A DNA stretch of 64,000 nt from SHZI01 sp963802215. Its GTDB lineage: Bacteria > Pseudomonadota > Gammaproteobacteria > Steroidobacterales > GCA-2729495. Of this stretch, positions 42,134 to 49,907 are shown piece by piece. Every line of letters starts with the position of its first letter. Position 1 is the first letter of the stretch. The notes below the pieces were generated by a model. It saw only the letters and a list, made by a program, of their open reading frames with translations, was not told where the DNA came from and made no database searches. The stretch spans positions 868,001-932,000 of the forward strand of contig CAWDHQ010000002.1 in NCBI GenBank assembly GCA_963802215.1. The letters run 5' to 3'. Position numbers and translations under genes: made by a program.

Positions 42134-43162
42134 ATGGCAAAGGCCCCGGTCAGTGTCGCGATCCTCGTCTTTCCCGAGACCACGGCGTCAGTGGTCTACG
42201 GCCTCTACGACCTCTTCCGGTCGGCGGGCCGGGACTGGGGCGTCGTCACGGAGGGCCGGCCAGGCCCGGCGCTGATCCAGCCGCTGCTGGTGGCCCGCCA
42301 GCCCGGCCCGGTTGAGGTGAGCAATGACGTCCGCATCACCCCCCACGCGACGCTCGCTGACAGCCGGCGAGCGGACATCGTCTGCGTGCCCGAGGTCAAC
42401 GTCCCGCCCGGCGAGCCGCTCGGCGATCGCCTGCAGGACGAAATCGACTGGCTGCGGGATTGCCACGCCCGCGGCGCACTGCTCGCCGCATCCTGTTCCG
42501 GCGCCATGCTGTTCGCGGAGGCCGGCCTGCTCGACGGCCTCGAGGCCACCACCCACTGGGCCTGGTGCGACGTCCTCCAGGCGCGGTTTCCGACCGTAAA
42601 GGTGCATGCCCAGCGGGCCCTCGTGGTGAGCGGCGAGGGCCAGCGGCTAGTCATGGCCGGCGGCGGCACCTCCTGGCTGGACCTGGCGCTCTACCTGATC
42701 GCACGCAGCGTGGGCGTCGAGGCCGCAATGCAGGTGGCGCGCATCAACCTCATTGACTGGCACCAGGTGGGCCAGCAGCCATACGCCCGGCTCGCCCGCA
42801 CGCGCCAGGTGGATGACGCGGTAATCGCCCGTTGCCAGGCATGGATTGCCAGCCACTACCCGGAGTCCAACCCCGTACGGAGCATGGTGCTGCTCTCCGG
42901 CCTGGCCGAGCGGACGTTCAAGCGTCGCTTCCACCTGGCCACCGGCATGGCTCCACTGGAGTACGTCCACGCGCTGCGGCTGGAAGAGGCCAAGCAGATG
43001 CTGGAGGCAGGCACCGCGCCGATCGAAGCAATCGCGAACGAGATTGGCTATGAGGACGCAGGCTATTTCAGCCGGCTGTTCCGGCGGCACGTCCGGCTCA
43101 CGCCGGCCCAGTACCGCAAGCGCTTCGGCGACCTGCGGAGGGCTATCCGCGGGCCGGAATGA
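42134..43162 (+). CDS. GlxA-type AraC-family transcriptional regulator
   Basis: A 342-residue regulator with an N-terminal DJ-1/PfpI-like domain (SVAILVFPETTASVVYGLYD, GALLAASCSGAMLFAEAGLL with the nucleophile-elbow-type cysteine) and a C-terminal AraC helix-turn-helix pair (LSGLAERTFKRRFHLATGMA and EIGYEDAGYFSRLFRRH). The ATG at 42134 follows GGGGAGA at good spacing. Regulators of this type control catabolism of amines and small metabolites. It lies divergent from the homocysteine methyltransferase gene, the natural candidate target. Confidence 0.9.
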   Translation: MAKAPVSVAILVFPETTASVVYGLYDLFRSAGRDWGVVTEGRPGPALIQPLLVARQPGPVEVSNDVRITPHATLADSRRADIVCVPEVNVPPGEPLGDRLQDEIDWLRDCHARGALLAASCSGAMLFAEAGLLDGLEATTHWAWCDVLQARFPTVKVHAQRALVVSGEGQRLVMAGGGTSWLDLALYLIARSVGVEAAMQVARINLIDWHQVGQQPYARLARTRQVDDAVIARCQAWIASHYPESNPVRSMVLLSGLAERTFKRRFHLATGMAPLEYVHALRLEEAKQMLEAGTAPIEAIANEIGYEDAGYFSRLFRRHVRLTPAQYRKRFGDLRRAIRGPE

Positions 43163-43189
43163 CGTTCACGGCCGGGTTCAGTCCGGCCT

Positions 43190-43243
43190 TCAAAGCCCCA
43201 GGCTGCCGGGATTCATGAGCCCCAGCGGGTCCACCTGCCGATG
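43190..43243 (-). pseudogene. C-terminal scrap of an FAD-linked oxidase (possible)
   Basis: The minus-strand frame reads VDPLGLMNPGSLGL then stop, matching the usual C-terminal ending of FAD-linked oxidases of the glycolate-oxidase type (DPxGLMNPGK). Only about 18 codons remain, so it would be a gene remnant. Chance similarity cannot be excluded. Confidence 0.3.
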
Positions 43244-43294
43244 CGGCGGACCAACGTCGCGGACTTCATGGGACTGACCACGGAGACAGTCAGC
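43229..43294 (+). pseudogene. Scrap of an FNR/CRP-family helix-turn-helix (possible)
   Basis: The plus-strand frame reads LPMRRTNVADFMGLTTETVS, close to the recognition helix-turn-helix of FNR/FixK regulators (typically DIADYLGLTxETVSR). No start codon or rest of the protein is present. It overlaps the scrap on the other strand by a few codons, consistent with a joint of two broken genes. Confidence 0.35.
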
Positions 43295-44354
43295 GGCCGG
43301 CGGATGCGAGGGGAAGGCCGGCCGGATCCGGCGCCACCCGGCAGATCTTCACGCCCGTATTGCCGCCGGTAAAGAGGCTTGCGAGTGCCAGCGGCATATT
43401 CTCGAGGCCCTCGGCCACATCCTCGCAGTTTTTCAACAGACCCTGCCGGAACCAGGCGAGCAGGTCGCGTTCCGCCTCCTGGTAGCGGTTCCAGTAGTCG
43501 AAGACCACGAAGCCTTCCATCCGGGCGCGCTTGTAGACCATGCACTGGTAGTTTATCGGCCCGTGATGCGGGCCCGGCGAGTAGTCACTCGAGATGAAAC
43601 CGCAAATCACGATGCGGGCGCGCATCGCCAGGTGAGCGAGGCCTTCATTGAGCATGTCGCCGCCCACGTTGTCGAAGAAGACGTCGATCCCGTCGGGGAA
43701 CAGCTCCGCCAGGCGCGCGCCCACGTCCTCCGTGCGGTAGTTGATGGCGGCGTGATAGCCGAGCTCCTCGCGCAGCCACCGGCACTTGGCGTCCGAGCCT
43801 GCCGTGCCCACCACGCGCTTCGCGCCCCTGATCCGCGCGATCTGGCCCGCCACCGAGCCGACGCCGCCCGCGGCCGCCGTGACCAGCACGTTGTCGCCGG
43901 ACTTCATGGCGCCGACCTCCAGCAGGCCGAAATACGCCGTGGCGCCAGCCTGGCCCAGGACCCCGAGCTCGCTGGAGAGGGGGCTGACAGGGTGGGCAAC
44001 TTTCTTCGTGCTGAACACAAACTCGGCGCCCCGCGGGCGCTGGACCGAATAGTCCTGCCAGCCCAGTGAACCGACGAAGATCTCGCCGACCCGGTACTCC
44101 GGGTGGCGCGACGCGACGATCTGGCCGACGCCGCGGCCGCGCATCACCTCGCCGATGGGCAGGTTCTCCAGGAAGGAATGATGGCTTTTCTCCAGATAAC
44201 CGCGCTGGGCCGGCACCGGCGCCAGGCAGATGGTTCGCACGACGAACTCCCCGTCAGCCGGCTCGGCGACGGGTTCGCTGGCCCAGGAGAAGTGCTCCGG
44301 GCCGATGACCTCCTCGGGGCGTGGATACCGCGCTACCCGCCATTGCCGGTTCAT
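43290..44354 (-). CDS. NADP-dependent MDR oxidoreductase (CurA/quinone reductase-like)
   Basis: A 354-residue zinc-free medium-chain reductase of the CurA/leukotriene-B4-dehydrogenase type. It has FVVRTICLAPVPAQRGYLE, RGRGVGQIVASRHPEYRVGE, the cofactor motif VLVTAAAGGVGSVAGQIA, and FFDNVGGDMLNEGL, all typical. It reduces activated C=C bonds in enones. Its ATG at 44354 overlaps the acyltransferase stop by four bases, so the two are coupled; a GAEM extension upstream is not needed. The substrate is unknown. Confidence 0.9.
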   Translation of the reverse strand: MNRQWRVARYPRPEEVIGPEHFSWASEPVAEPADGEFVVRTICLAPVPAQRGYLEKSHHSFLENLPIGEVMRGRGVGQIVASRHPEYRVGEIFVGSLGWQDYSVQRPRGAEFVFSTKKVAHPVSPLSSELGVLGQAGATAYFGLLEVGAMKSGDNVLVTAAAGGVGSVAGQIARIRGAKRVVGTAGSDAKCRWLREELGYHAAINYRTEDVGARLAELFPDGIDVFFDNVGGDMLNEGLAHLAMRARIVICGFISSDYSPGPHHGPINYQCMVYKRARMEGFVVFDYWNRYQEAERDLLAWFRQGLLKNCEDVAEGLENMPLALASLFTGGNTGVKICRVAPDPAGLPLASAGR

Positions 44355-45274
44355 TTCCGCACCCATTGGTCCTGAACGCGCGACTCCGCGAGGACCCGGC
44401 CGATCAGTGCATCCTTGCGCAGCCACAGCTCGTGCAGCCAGCGCTGCACCTGCTTGCGGACCCTGGGATCTCCCGAGTAATCCCCGGCGCTGAACTCTCC
44501 CGGGATGGAAAGGCGGTCGATCCGCACCACGACCTTCGCGACGTCACCGCACAGGAACTCCCAGAACGTGGGTGCGCCGGCGGGATAAACGATGGTCACG
44601 TCGATCAGCGAGTCGAAGCGATGGCCCAGGGCGTGAAGGGCCAGCGCCAGGCCCCCTGCCTTCGGCTTGAGGAGGTGCCGGTACGGTGAGTTCTGCGCCG
44701 CGTGCTTCGCCGGCGTGAAGCGGGTTCCCTCGACGAAGTTCATCACGCTGGTGGGGACCAGCGCGAACTTCTCGCAGGCGCGGCGGGTGGCTTCCAGGTC
44801 CTGGAGCCGCTTCTCCGGGTGCTTACGCAGCACCTGGTCCGAATGTCGCCGCATGAACGGGAAGTCGAGCGCCCACCAGGCGAGTCCCATGACCGGCACC
44901 CAGATCAGCTGCTGCTTCAGGAAGAACTTGAGCAGCGGGATGCGCCCGTTGAACACGCGCTGCAGGACGAAGATGTCCACCCAGGACTGGTGATTGCAGT
45001 TGACCATGTACCAGCCCCGGTAGCTGAACTGCTCGAGCCCCTGCACGTCCCACTCCGTGGGCTGCGTGAGGCTCATCCACCAGGTGTTGCAGGTGACCCA
45101 CCGGTTCGCGATCCAGTTGAGGACCGGGTCGAGCGCCTGGCGCACGACGCGGAAGGGCAGCAGCAGCCTGAGGAGGGCGAACACGAACAGCAGCGAGCAC
45201 CAGAACAGCGTGTTCACCACCAGGGCGGTGACGGCGATGAGTGCGCGGAGGACGGACGGCAGGAAGGCGAGCAT
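44351..45274 (-). CDS. PlsC-type 1-acyl-glycerol-3-phosphate acyltransferase-like membrane protein
   Basis: A 307-residue acyltransferase of the YihG/LPLAT type. N-terminal hydrophobic helices (IAVTALVVNTLFWCSLLFVFAL) precede the catalytic NHQSWVD motif, DFPFMRRH and the substrate motif FVEGTRFT. The C-terminal half holds a WLHELWLRKDALI segment. It transfers acyl chains to lysophospholipid-type acceptors at the inner membrane. It is coupled with the reductase gene downstream and is preceded by four tandem 10-bp repeats. Confidence 0.9.
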   Translation of the reverse strand: MLAFLPSVLRALIAVTALVVNTLFWCSLLFVFALLRLLLPFRVVRQALDPVLNWIANRWVTCNTWWMSLTQPTEWDVQGLEQFSYRGWYMVNCNHQSWVDIFVLQRVFNGRIPLLKFFLKQQLIWVPVMGLAWWALDFPFMRRHSDQVLRKHPEKRLQDLEATRRACEKFALVPTSVMNFVEGTRFTPAKHAAQNSPYRHLLKPKAGGLALALHALGHRFDSLIDVTIVYPAGAPTFWEFLCGDVAKVVVRIDRLSIPGEFSAGDYSGDPRVRKQVQRWLHELWLRKDALIGRVLAESRVQDQWVRK

Positions 45275-45286
45275 GGCGCCAGGGAT

Positions 45287-45326
45287 GCTCAGTATTGCTC
45301 AGAGCTGCTCAGGATAGCTCAGAGCA
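45287..45326. repeat. Four tandem 10-bp repeats with core GCTCAG
   Basis: GCTCAG starts at 45287, 45297, 45307 and 45317, exactly ten bases apart, with four variable bases between cores. The array fills the gap between the GntR gene end and the acyltransferase start; the last copy overlaps the GntR stop region. One helical turn per repeat suggests a protein could bind all four on the same face. Not recognised as a known element. Confidence 0.6.
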
Positions 45327-46119
45327 GCGGCCGCCAGCGGGCCGATGCGCCCTGGCCGCGGCGGACCATGGCAGTGCGGTACTCGTACATGTCGGGCCGG
45401 TACTGGCCCTCGAGGAGGGCCAGCGGATGGTCGTCCTGGTCGGAGAAGAGGCTGGTCATGAAGATGAGCGGCGCGCCGATGGGCAGGCCCAGCGCCGAAG
45501 CAGCCTGCTCGTCGGCCGCCTGCGCGCTGATCGACTGCTCCGTGCGCGCCAGGTAGAGGCCGGCCTGCTCGATGGCTGTCAGTGCGGGGAGCTTCTCCAG
45601 CGCCCTTCGCCCGACCTGGCGCGCGACGTGGTCGGGCAGGTAGACGGTGAGCAGGGTGAAGGGCTCGCCGCGGATGTGCCGCAGCCGCTGGAGGAGGAGC
45701 ACCTTGCGTGCGCTGCCGAACTTGAGGGCGACGTGGGCCGGTGGCTCGATGCTGGCGACCCGCAGGTTGCGCGACTCGGTGGCGCCATCGTCGCGGACGC
45801 CCGACTGCAGCAGCCCGCCGATGTTGTACCGGTCCCGGAACTCGACGGGGTTGGGGATGGCGAACGTGCCGACGCCCCGCCGGCGCTCGATGAGGCCGTC
45901 GAGTTCCAGGGCCTGCAGCGTCCGGCGGATGGTGACGCGCGAGACGCCGAACTCCTCGGCCATCTGGTGCTCGCCGGGAAGGGGCTTCGCCGGGTCGAAC
46001 TCGCTGTTGCGGATCTTCTGGCGCAGGACGACATAGACCTGGTGGTAGAGCGGCACGACCGTGCGGTCGGTCGAGCCGTCCACCTTCCGTCGCCCCACGA
46101 GTGGCTGTGGCTTGCTCAT
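45319..46119 (-). CDS. GntR-family transcriptional regulator (HutC/UTRA type)
   Basis: A 266-residue repressor: N-terminal winged helix (VPLYHQVYVVLRQKIRNSEF, LPGEHQMAEEFGVSRVTIRR, LIERRRGVGTFA) and a C-terminal UTRA effector domain (PFTLLTVYLPDHVARQVG, ISAQAADEQAASALGLPIGA). It likely binds a small pathway molecule. Its start overlaps the short ORF upstream by ATGA. Palindromes matching a 16-bp pattern lie near this operon and the two Rieske genes (see findings), so it is the natural candidate for controlling them. Confidence 0.92.
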   Translation of the reverse strand: MSKPQPLVGRRKVDGSTDRTVVPLYHQVYVVLRQKIRNSEFDPAKPLPGEHQMAEEFGVSRVTIRRTLQALELDGLIERRRGVGTFAIPNPVEFRDRYNIGGLLQSGVRDDGATESRNLRVASIEPPAHVALKFGSARKVLLLQRLRHIRGEPFTLLTVYLPDHVARQVGRRALEKLPALTAIEQAGLYLARTEQSISAQAADEQAASALGLPIGAPLIFMTSLFSDQDDHPLALLEGQYRPDMYEYRTAMVRRGQGASARWRPLL

Positions 46120-46319
46120 CGTGGCACGACCGCGACGACCTGTGCCATCAGGTAGACCACTGCCTCGATTGCGGCCGGGATGCCAATAGCTCCGAACATG
46201 CCGCCCATGATAGCAACGACCGAGGCGCCGACCGCGGGACCCATCAGCATGTCGGTGAATTCGAGGATGCGGATGCCCTCGAGGGGCAGTCCGCCAGCTT
46301 CAGGCCCTGTATCGGTCAT
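46116..46319 (-). CDS. Short ORF resembling a CaiB/BaiF CoA-transferase start
   Basis: A 67-residue frame whose first half, LPLEGIRILEFTDMLMGPAVG, matches the opening of CaiB/BaiF CoA-transferases (xLxGIRVLDFTxxxAGP). The second half (MGGMFGAIGIPAAIEAVVYL) is hydrophobic and unlike the family, which is about 400 residues. It overlaps the GntR start by four bases, so translation is probably coupled. It may be a truncated gene turned into a leader, or a small membrane peptide. Function unknown. Confidence 0.5.
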   Translation of the reverse strand: MTDTGPEAGGLPLEGIRILEFTDMLMGPAVGASVVAIMGGMFGAIGIPAAIEAVVYLMAQVVAVVPR

Positions 46320-46332
46320 TGGGAATCATTCT

Positions 46333-46348
46333 GTATTAGTTTAGATAC
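46333..46348. promoter_or_regulatory. 16-bp inverted-repeat site 1 (GntR unit / membrane protein)
   Basis: GTATTAGTTTAGATAC, extended to TGTAT-N8-ATACA, lies between the divergent short ORF/GntR unit and the membrane-protein gene. It shares the GTATTA and ATAC arms with the sites at 48339 and 52382. Confidence 0.5.
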
Positions 46349-46363
46349 AAGTATGATGGCACG

Positions 46364-47035
46364 ATGATCCTCGACACGCATCTGCTCTGGGCCTATGCCC
46401 ACATCGTCCTCTTCGTGTACTGGCTCGGCGCCGACGTGGGCCTGTACGGCGTCATGATCCTCGTCAAGAACCCGAAGCTTTCCTACGAGACCCGGGCGAC
46501 GCTGATCAAGCTGGCGTTCTACATCGACCTGTTTCCCCGGGTCACCTTCGCGCTGCTGCTGCCCGTCGGCATGCACCTGGCGCGGGACCTCGGCCTGTAC
46601 CCGTTCCCGGACTGGCTGATGGCGCTTGCCTGGACGGCGGGCATCCTCTGGAGCCTGCTGCACCTGGCGGTGGTCTGGTACAAGGGCACGGCCTTCGCCC
46701 GCGCGCTCGTCCGGTTCAACCAGTTCTACGAGCTGGTGCTGGGCGGGTTCTTCGTGACCGTCGGCGCGGTCTCGCTCGCCACCGGCGCGCCCATCGAGGC
46801 GGGCTGGTTCGCGGCCAAGCTGCTCATCTTCGGCCTGATCTTCTGGGTGATCCTCGGGATCGACGTGGTCTTCCAGCCCTTCACCACTATCCTGCGCATG
46901 GGCCCGGACGGGTCCACGCCGGAGAAGGAGCGGGAGGTCACCCGGGCCACCAACATCACCATGGCCTGGGCGGTGCTGCTCTACCTGCTGGTGCTGTCCG
47001 TCGCCTTCCTGGGCAAGCTCAAGCCGTTCTGGTGA
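46364..47035 (+). CDS. Multi-pass membrane protein of unknown function
   Basis: A 223-residue integral membrane protein with about five or six helices (LLWAYAHIVLFVYWLGADVG, VTFALLLPVGMHLA, ALAWTAGILWSLLHLAVVW, LIFGLIFWVILGIDVVFQPF, MAWAVLLYLLVLSVAFLG). Histidines in helix 1 and the third helix could bind heme or metal as in CopD/DUF2269-like proteins, but I am not sure of a family. It is divergent from the GntR unit over a 44-base region holding a palindromic operator and converges on the M24 peptidase. Confidence 0.75.
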   Translation: MILDTHLLWAYAHIVLFVYWLGADVGLYGVMILVKNPKLSYETRATLIKLAFYIDLFPRVTFALLLPVGMHLARDLGLYPFPDWLMALAWTAGILWSLLHLAVVWYKGTAFARALVRFNQFYELVLGGFFVTVGAVSLATGAPIEAGWFAAKLLIFGLIFWVILGIDVVFQPFTTILRMGPDGSTPEKEREVTRATNITMAWAVLLYLLVLSVAFLGKLKPFW

Positions 47036-47050
47036 CGCGGCGCGGCCGCG

Positions 47051-48283
47051 TCACACCACCCGCAGGCTGAAGTCGGCGACGCCGAGGCGCCGGCAGCCGT
47101 CCGCGGTGATCTGCACGGTGTCTTCCATGTGCACGGATCCCCAGCCGATCTCGGTGTGGGGCATGTCCACGTTGACCACCATGTTCTCGCGCAGTACCTG
47201 GTCCGGCCGTGTCTGGGGCTGGACGCCCGCGGGCTTCGGGTCGTCCGTGTGCTCCAGGCCCAGGCTGTGCACGAGGGGCTCCCGGAAACCGGGGATGCCC
47301 TCGCGGCGGACGACGGCCGCCACGGCGGAGGCCAGTTCGCTGTAGCGGACGCCGGGTCGCAGGTATTCCTGGGCCGCCTCCCAGCCGACATTGATGGCGC
47401 GGTGCCGCCTGCGGTGCTCCGCTGATGGCTCGCCGAGCACGGCGCACCGGCCGAAGTCGCCGTGGTAGCGGGCCACGTGGCCGAGCGCGTCGAACATCAC
47501 CGGCTCGCCGGGGTGCACCCGGCCGTGGGGCAGCTCGCCGACGCCGCAGGTGAGGTACACGCCCCGCGCACCCTGGCGCAGCATCTCCATGAGGTAGACG
47601 CTCTCGAGCTCTTCCCAGGTGATGCCGTCCCGGAGCGCGCCGGCGGCGGCAAGCAGGGCATTCTCGTTGCTGCGGGCCGCCCGGGTCATGAGTTCGATCT
47701 CCCGGGGCGTCTTGACCAGCCGGATCTCGTTGAAGAGCTGGGGGTCGTACCGGCACTCCACGCCGGGCAGGCCCGCGGCGGCGAGCCAGCCGGCGATGCG
47801 CGCATCGTCGGTGGCGATGCAGGCCTTGCCGAGGCCGGCTGCCTTGAGGGCCCGGGCGAGGGCGTGGAAGGCGTCTGGCGACATCCGGGGCCCGAGCCGT
47901 TTCACGATCCCGGTCCAGCGCTGCTCCAGGTCACCGAGGGATGCGCCTGCCCGTACGGGCCAGCCGCTGTAGTCGGCGCCCTGGACGGTCCCGTCCGGGA
48001 AGCGGCGGTCGCCCTCCGCGTGGGAGTGAGCGAACACGTTGGGCATCCAGGTTCCGCCCTTCGTCTCGAGCCGGCGGATCTCCAGCGCGGGGACCACGAG
48101 GCCCGCGGGCCGGCGGCCGTCCCGGGGCAGGACGGCGAAGTAGGCCGCATCGTAGCCACCCGGAGTGTTGAACATTCCCCAGTACCCGGACAGGTAATAG
48201 GTGTTGAGGGGGGTCACGGCGATCAGGCCGTCCAGCCCGTCCCTTTCCATGAGTTCCCTGGCGCGGCACTGGTTGAGGAGCAT
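47051..48283 (-). CDS. M24-family (Xaa-Pro aminopeptidase-like) metallopeptidase
   Basis: A 410-residue pita-bread peptidase. A creatinase-like N-terminal domain (GLDGLIAVTPLNTYYLSGYW) is followed by the catalytic domain with metal ligands in MFDALGHVARYHGDFGR (two Asp), LVHSLGLEH (His) and HMEDTV (Glu). The first acid motif is MFDALG, a slight change from DxG. Members include prolidases, creatinases and related amidinohydrolases, so peptide or C-N bond substrates are both possible. It is divergent from the first Rieske gene across the palindromic site at 48339. Confidence 0.88.
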   Translation of the reverse strand: MLLNQCRARELMERDGLDGLIAVTPLNTYYLSGYWGMFNTPGGYDAAYFAVLPRDGRRPAGLVVPALEIRRLETKGGTWMPNVFAHSHAEGDRRFPDGTVQGADYSGWPVRAGASLGDLEQRWTGIVKRLGPRMSPDAFHALARALKAAGLGKACIATDDARIAGWLAAAGLPGVECRYDPQLFNEIRLVKTPREIELMTRAARSNENALLAAAGALRDGITWEELESVYLMEMLRQGARGVYLTCGVGELPHGRVHPGEPVMFDALGHVARYHGDFGRCAVLGEPSAEHRRRHRAINVGWEAAQEYLRPGVRYSELASAVAAVVRREGIPGFREPLVHSLGLEHTDDPKPAGVQPQTRPDQVLRENMVVNVDMPHTEIGWGSVHMEDTVQITADGCRRLGVADFSLRVV

Positions 48284-48338
48284 TGCGGGAATTACCTATT
48301 CAGTCGATTTCGCCGCGATGTTACCGTCCGGCCGCGAT

Positions 48339-48354
48339 GTATTACAAGTAATAC
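48339..48354. promoter_or_regulatory. 16-bp inverted-repeat site 2 (M24 peptidase / Rieske 1)
   Basis: GTATTACAAGTAATAC has perfect 7-base arms (GTATTAC/GTAATAC) and a 2-base centre. It lies 38 bases upstream of the Rieske start and between it and the divergent M24 peptidase. It is the best version of a pattern also seen at 46333 and 52382. Confidence 0.6.
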
Positions 48355-48391
48355 AAGTCAGTTCCACAGGCACACCACGGAGATCCCGCAC

Positions 48392-49549
48392 ATGTTCATC
48401 AATTTCTGGTATGCGGCTGCCCTCGGCAAGGACGTCAATGCCGACAAGCCGCTCAAGGTCCGCATGCTGGGCCAGAACTTCGCGCTGTACCGCGACAGCA
48501 CGGGGGTCGCCCGCTGCGTCAGCGACATCTGCATCCACCGCTGCGCCTCCCTGTCGGCCGGGAAGGTGAAAGGCGACTGCGTCGAATGCCCCTACCACGG
48601 CTGGCGGTTCAACGGCGACGGGACGTGCACGGCCATCCCGTCGCTCGGCATCGATGCCAAGATTCCGGCACGCGCCCGGATCGATGCCTACCCGACGCAA
48701 GAGAAGTACGGCCTGGTGTTTGCCTTCCTGGGCGACCTGCCGGAGGCCGAGCGCCCGCCGCTGCTGGAAATCGCTGAGTGGGGCCGCGAAGGCTGGCGCT
48801 GCATCAATCTTGAGTACACCTGGGCCGCCAACTGGGAGCGGTCCATGGAGGCGGGCCTGGACCCCGCGCATGCGGAATTTGTCCACACTGGAATGAAGTT
48901 TGCCGGAACAGACGAGGAGTACTCCATTCCATCGACACTCAAGGTGGAACGCCAGACCTGGGGCACTACCATGGATGCCACGCTGAGGACCGTCGCGCTG
49001 AAGCAGCGCCCGGAACTCGGCAACGCGGATCTCAGCCCGACCAAGCCACAGGCCCGGGAGAGCAGCGTGCGCAGCATCTTCTACGGGGCGAACTGCACGG
49101 TGACACGGCTGAGCTTTAGCGAAACCGACCATGTCTGCCAGTACATGTGGGAGACGCCCATTGACGAGTTCAACGTAGCCAAGCATCTCGTGAGCGTCCG
49201 GTCGATCATGACGGACGGGGCCTTCGATGAGTCGTTCAACAAGCGGAACCTCTTTGTTGCCAACGAGGACAAGGTGATCATGGACGGCATCGATCCGATG
49301 GTCTTCCCGGACTCGGGCATGAAGGAGGTCTTCGTGCCCGCCGACGTGCAGATTGCCGCCTTCCGGCAGTACATCAAGGACTGGGAGTCCCGTGGCTGGC
49401 GGATCGACAGCCGCAAGGTCGAGGCCGACAAGGGCCGGGTGGGCTACGCCATTCCATGCCCGGCGCGGCGCGAGTCCCGGAACTTCCCGCTGGACACCGT
49501 CCCCCTGCTGCCCGGCACGGCCGGGGCGAAGCAGGCGGCGGCCGGCTGA
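48392..49549 (+). CDS. Rieske aromatic-ring-hydroxylating oxygenase, alpha subunit type
   Basis: A 385-residue terminal oxygenase component. The Rieske 2Fe-2S ligands are Cys-x-His in CIHRC and Cys-x-x-His in CPYHGW. The mononuclear iron ligands are expected in LDPAHAEFVH and a later Asp. The start MFINFWYAAALGKDV is shared with the fusion protein at 50.3-52.3 kb. Vanillate demethylase- and phenylpropionate-type relatives oxidise or demethylate aromatic rings. No ferredoxin or reductase gene adjoins it. GGAG is present before the ATG at 48392; the frame is open far upstream but not coding. Confidence 0.9.
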   Translation: MFINFWYAAALGKDVNADKPLKVRMLGQNFALYRDSTGVARCVSDICIHRCASLSAGKVKGDCVECPYHGWRFNGDGTCTAIPSLGIDAKIPARARIDAYPTQEKYGLVFAFLGDLPEAERPPLLEIAEWGREGWRCINLEYTWAANWERSMEAGLDPAHAEFVHTGMKFAGTDEEYSIPSTLKVERQTWGTTMDATLRTVALKQRPELGNADLSPTKPQARESSVRSIFYGANCTVTRLSFSETDHVCQYMWETPIDEFNVAKHLVSVRSIMTDGAFDESFNKRNLFVANEDKVIMDGIDPMVFPDSGMKEVFVPADVQIAAFRQYIKDWESRGWRIDSRKVEADKGRVGYAIPCPARRESRNFPLDTVPLLPGTAGAKQAAAG

Positions 49550-49629
49550 GCTGACGCCCGTCTGCCGGGGCCCGGATGGAGCTGGGCTCCGGCAGGCGAC
49601 TTTCCAGCGAAAACACGAGGTTTCGGCGT

Positions 49630-49674
49630 TTGCCAGGACCAAAATGGCCATTTACAATATCAAAATGGACATTT
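49630..49674 (+). promoter_or_regulatory. Phd/VapC promoter with two palindromic operators
   Basis: TTGCCA (49630-49635) and TACAAT (49653-49658) are near-consensus -35/-10 hexamers with an exact 17-base spacer. AAATGGCCATTT (49642-49653) is a perfect palindrome inside the spacer; AAATGGACATTT (49663-49674) repeats 21 bases on and covers the start codon. Predicted transcription begins at about 49665, the antitoxin ATG itself. Confidence 0.65.
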
Positions 49675-49907
49675 CGATCACGGAGTTCAAGCAGCGCTGC
49701 CTGGAGATCGTGCGTGGGGTCGAGAAGACCCGCAGGCCGGTCACGATCCGGCGTCGTGGCAAGGCCGTTGCCCAGCTCGAGCCATCGCCGTCCGGCGACC
49801 TGGCCGGACTGAAGCCCTGGGAGCAGTTGCGGGCGCTCGGCGGCCACCTCCAGGCGCAGCCCGGCGAATCGGTACTGCGTGATGAGGACTTCGAGGCGCT
49901 GCGTTGA
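49665..49907 (+). CDS. Phd/YefM-family antitoxin
   Basis: An 80-residue antitoxin with the Phd/YefM dimerisation fold: MDISITEFKQRCLEIVRGVE, then RPVTIRRRGKAVAQLEP; the C-terminus (ALGGHLQAQPGESVLRDEDF) would bind the toxin. ATG 49665 is chosen because the first Phd residues start there and the promoter predicts transcription from the same base; ATG 49644 lies inside the palindromic operator. The stop overlaps the toxin TTG start. Confidence 0.87.
   Translation: MDISITEFKQRCLEIVRGVEKTRRPVTIRRRGKAVAQLEPSPSGDLAGLKPWEQLRALGGHLQAQPGESVLRDEDFEALR

Noticed and set aside
47462..48391. N-terminal extension of the first Rieske frame
   Set aside because: It runs antisense to the M24 peptidase, and the Rieske family start and GGAG site are at 48392.
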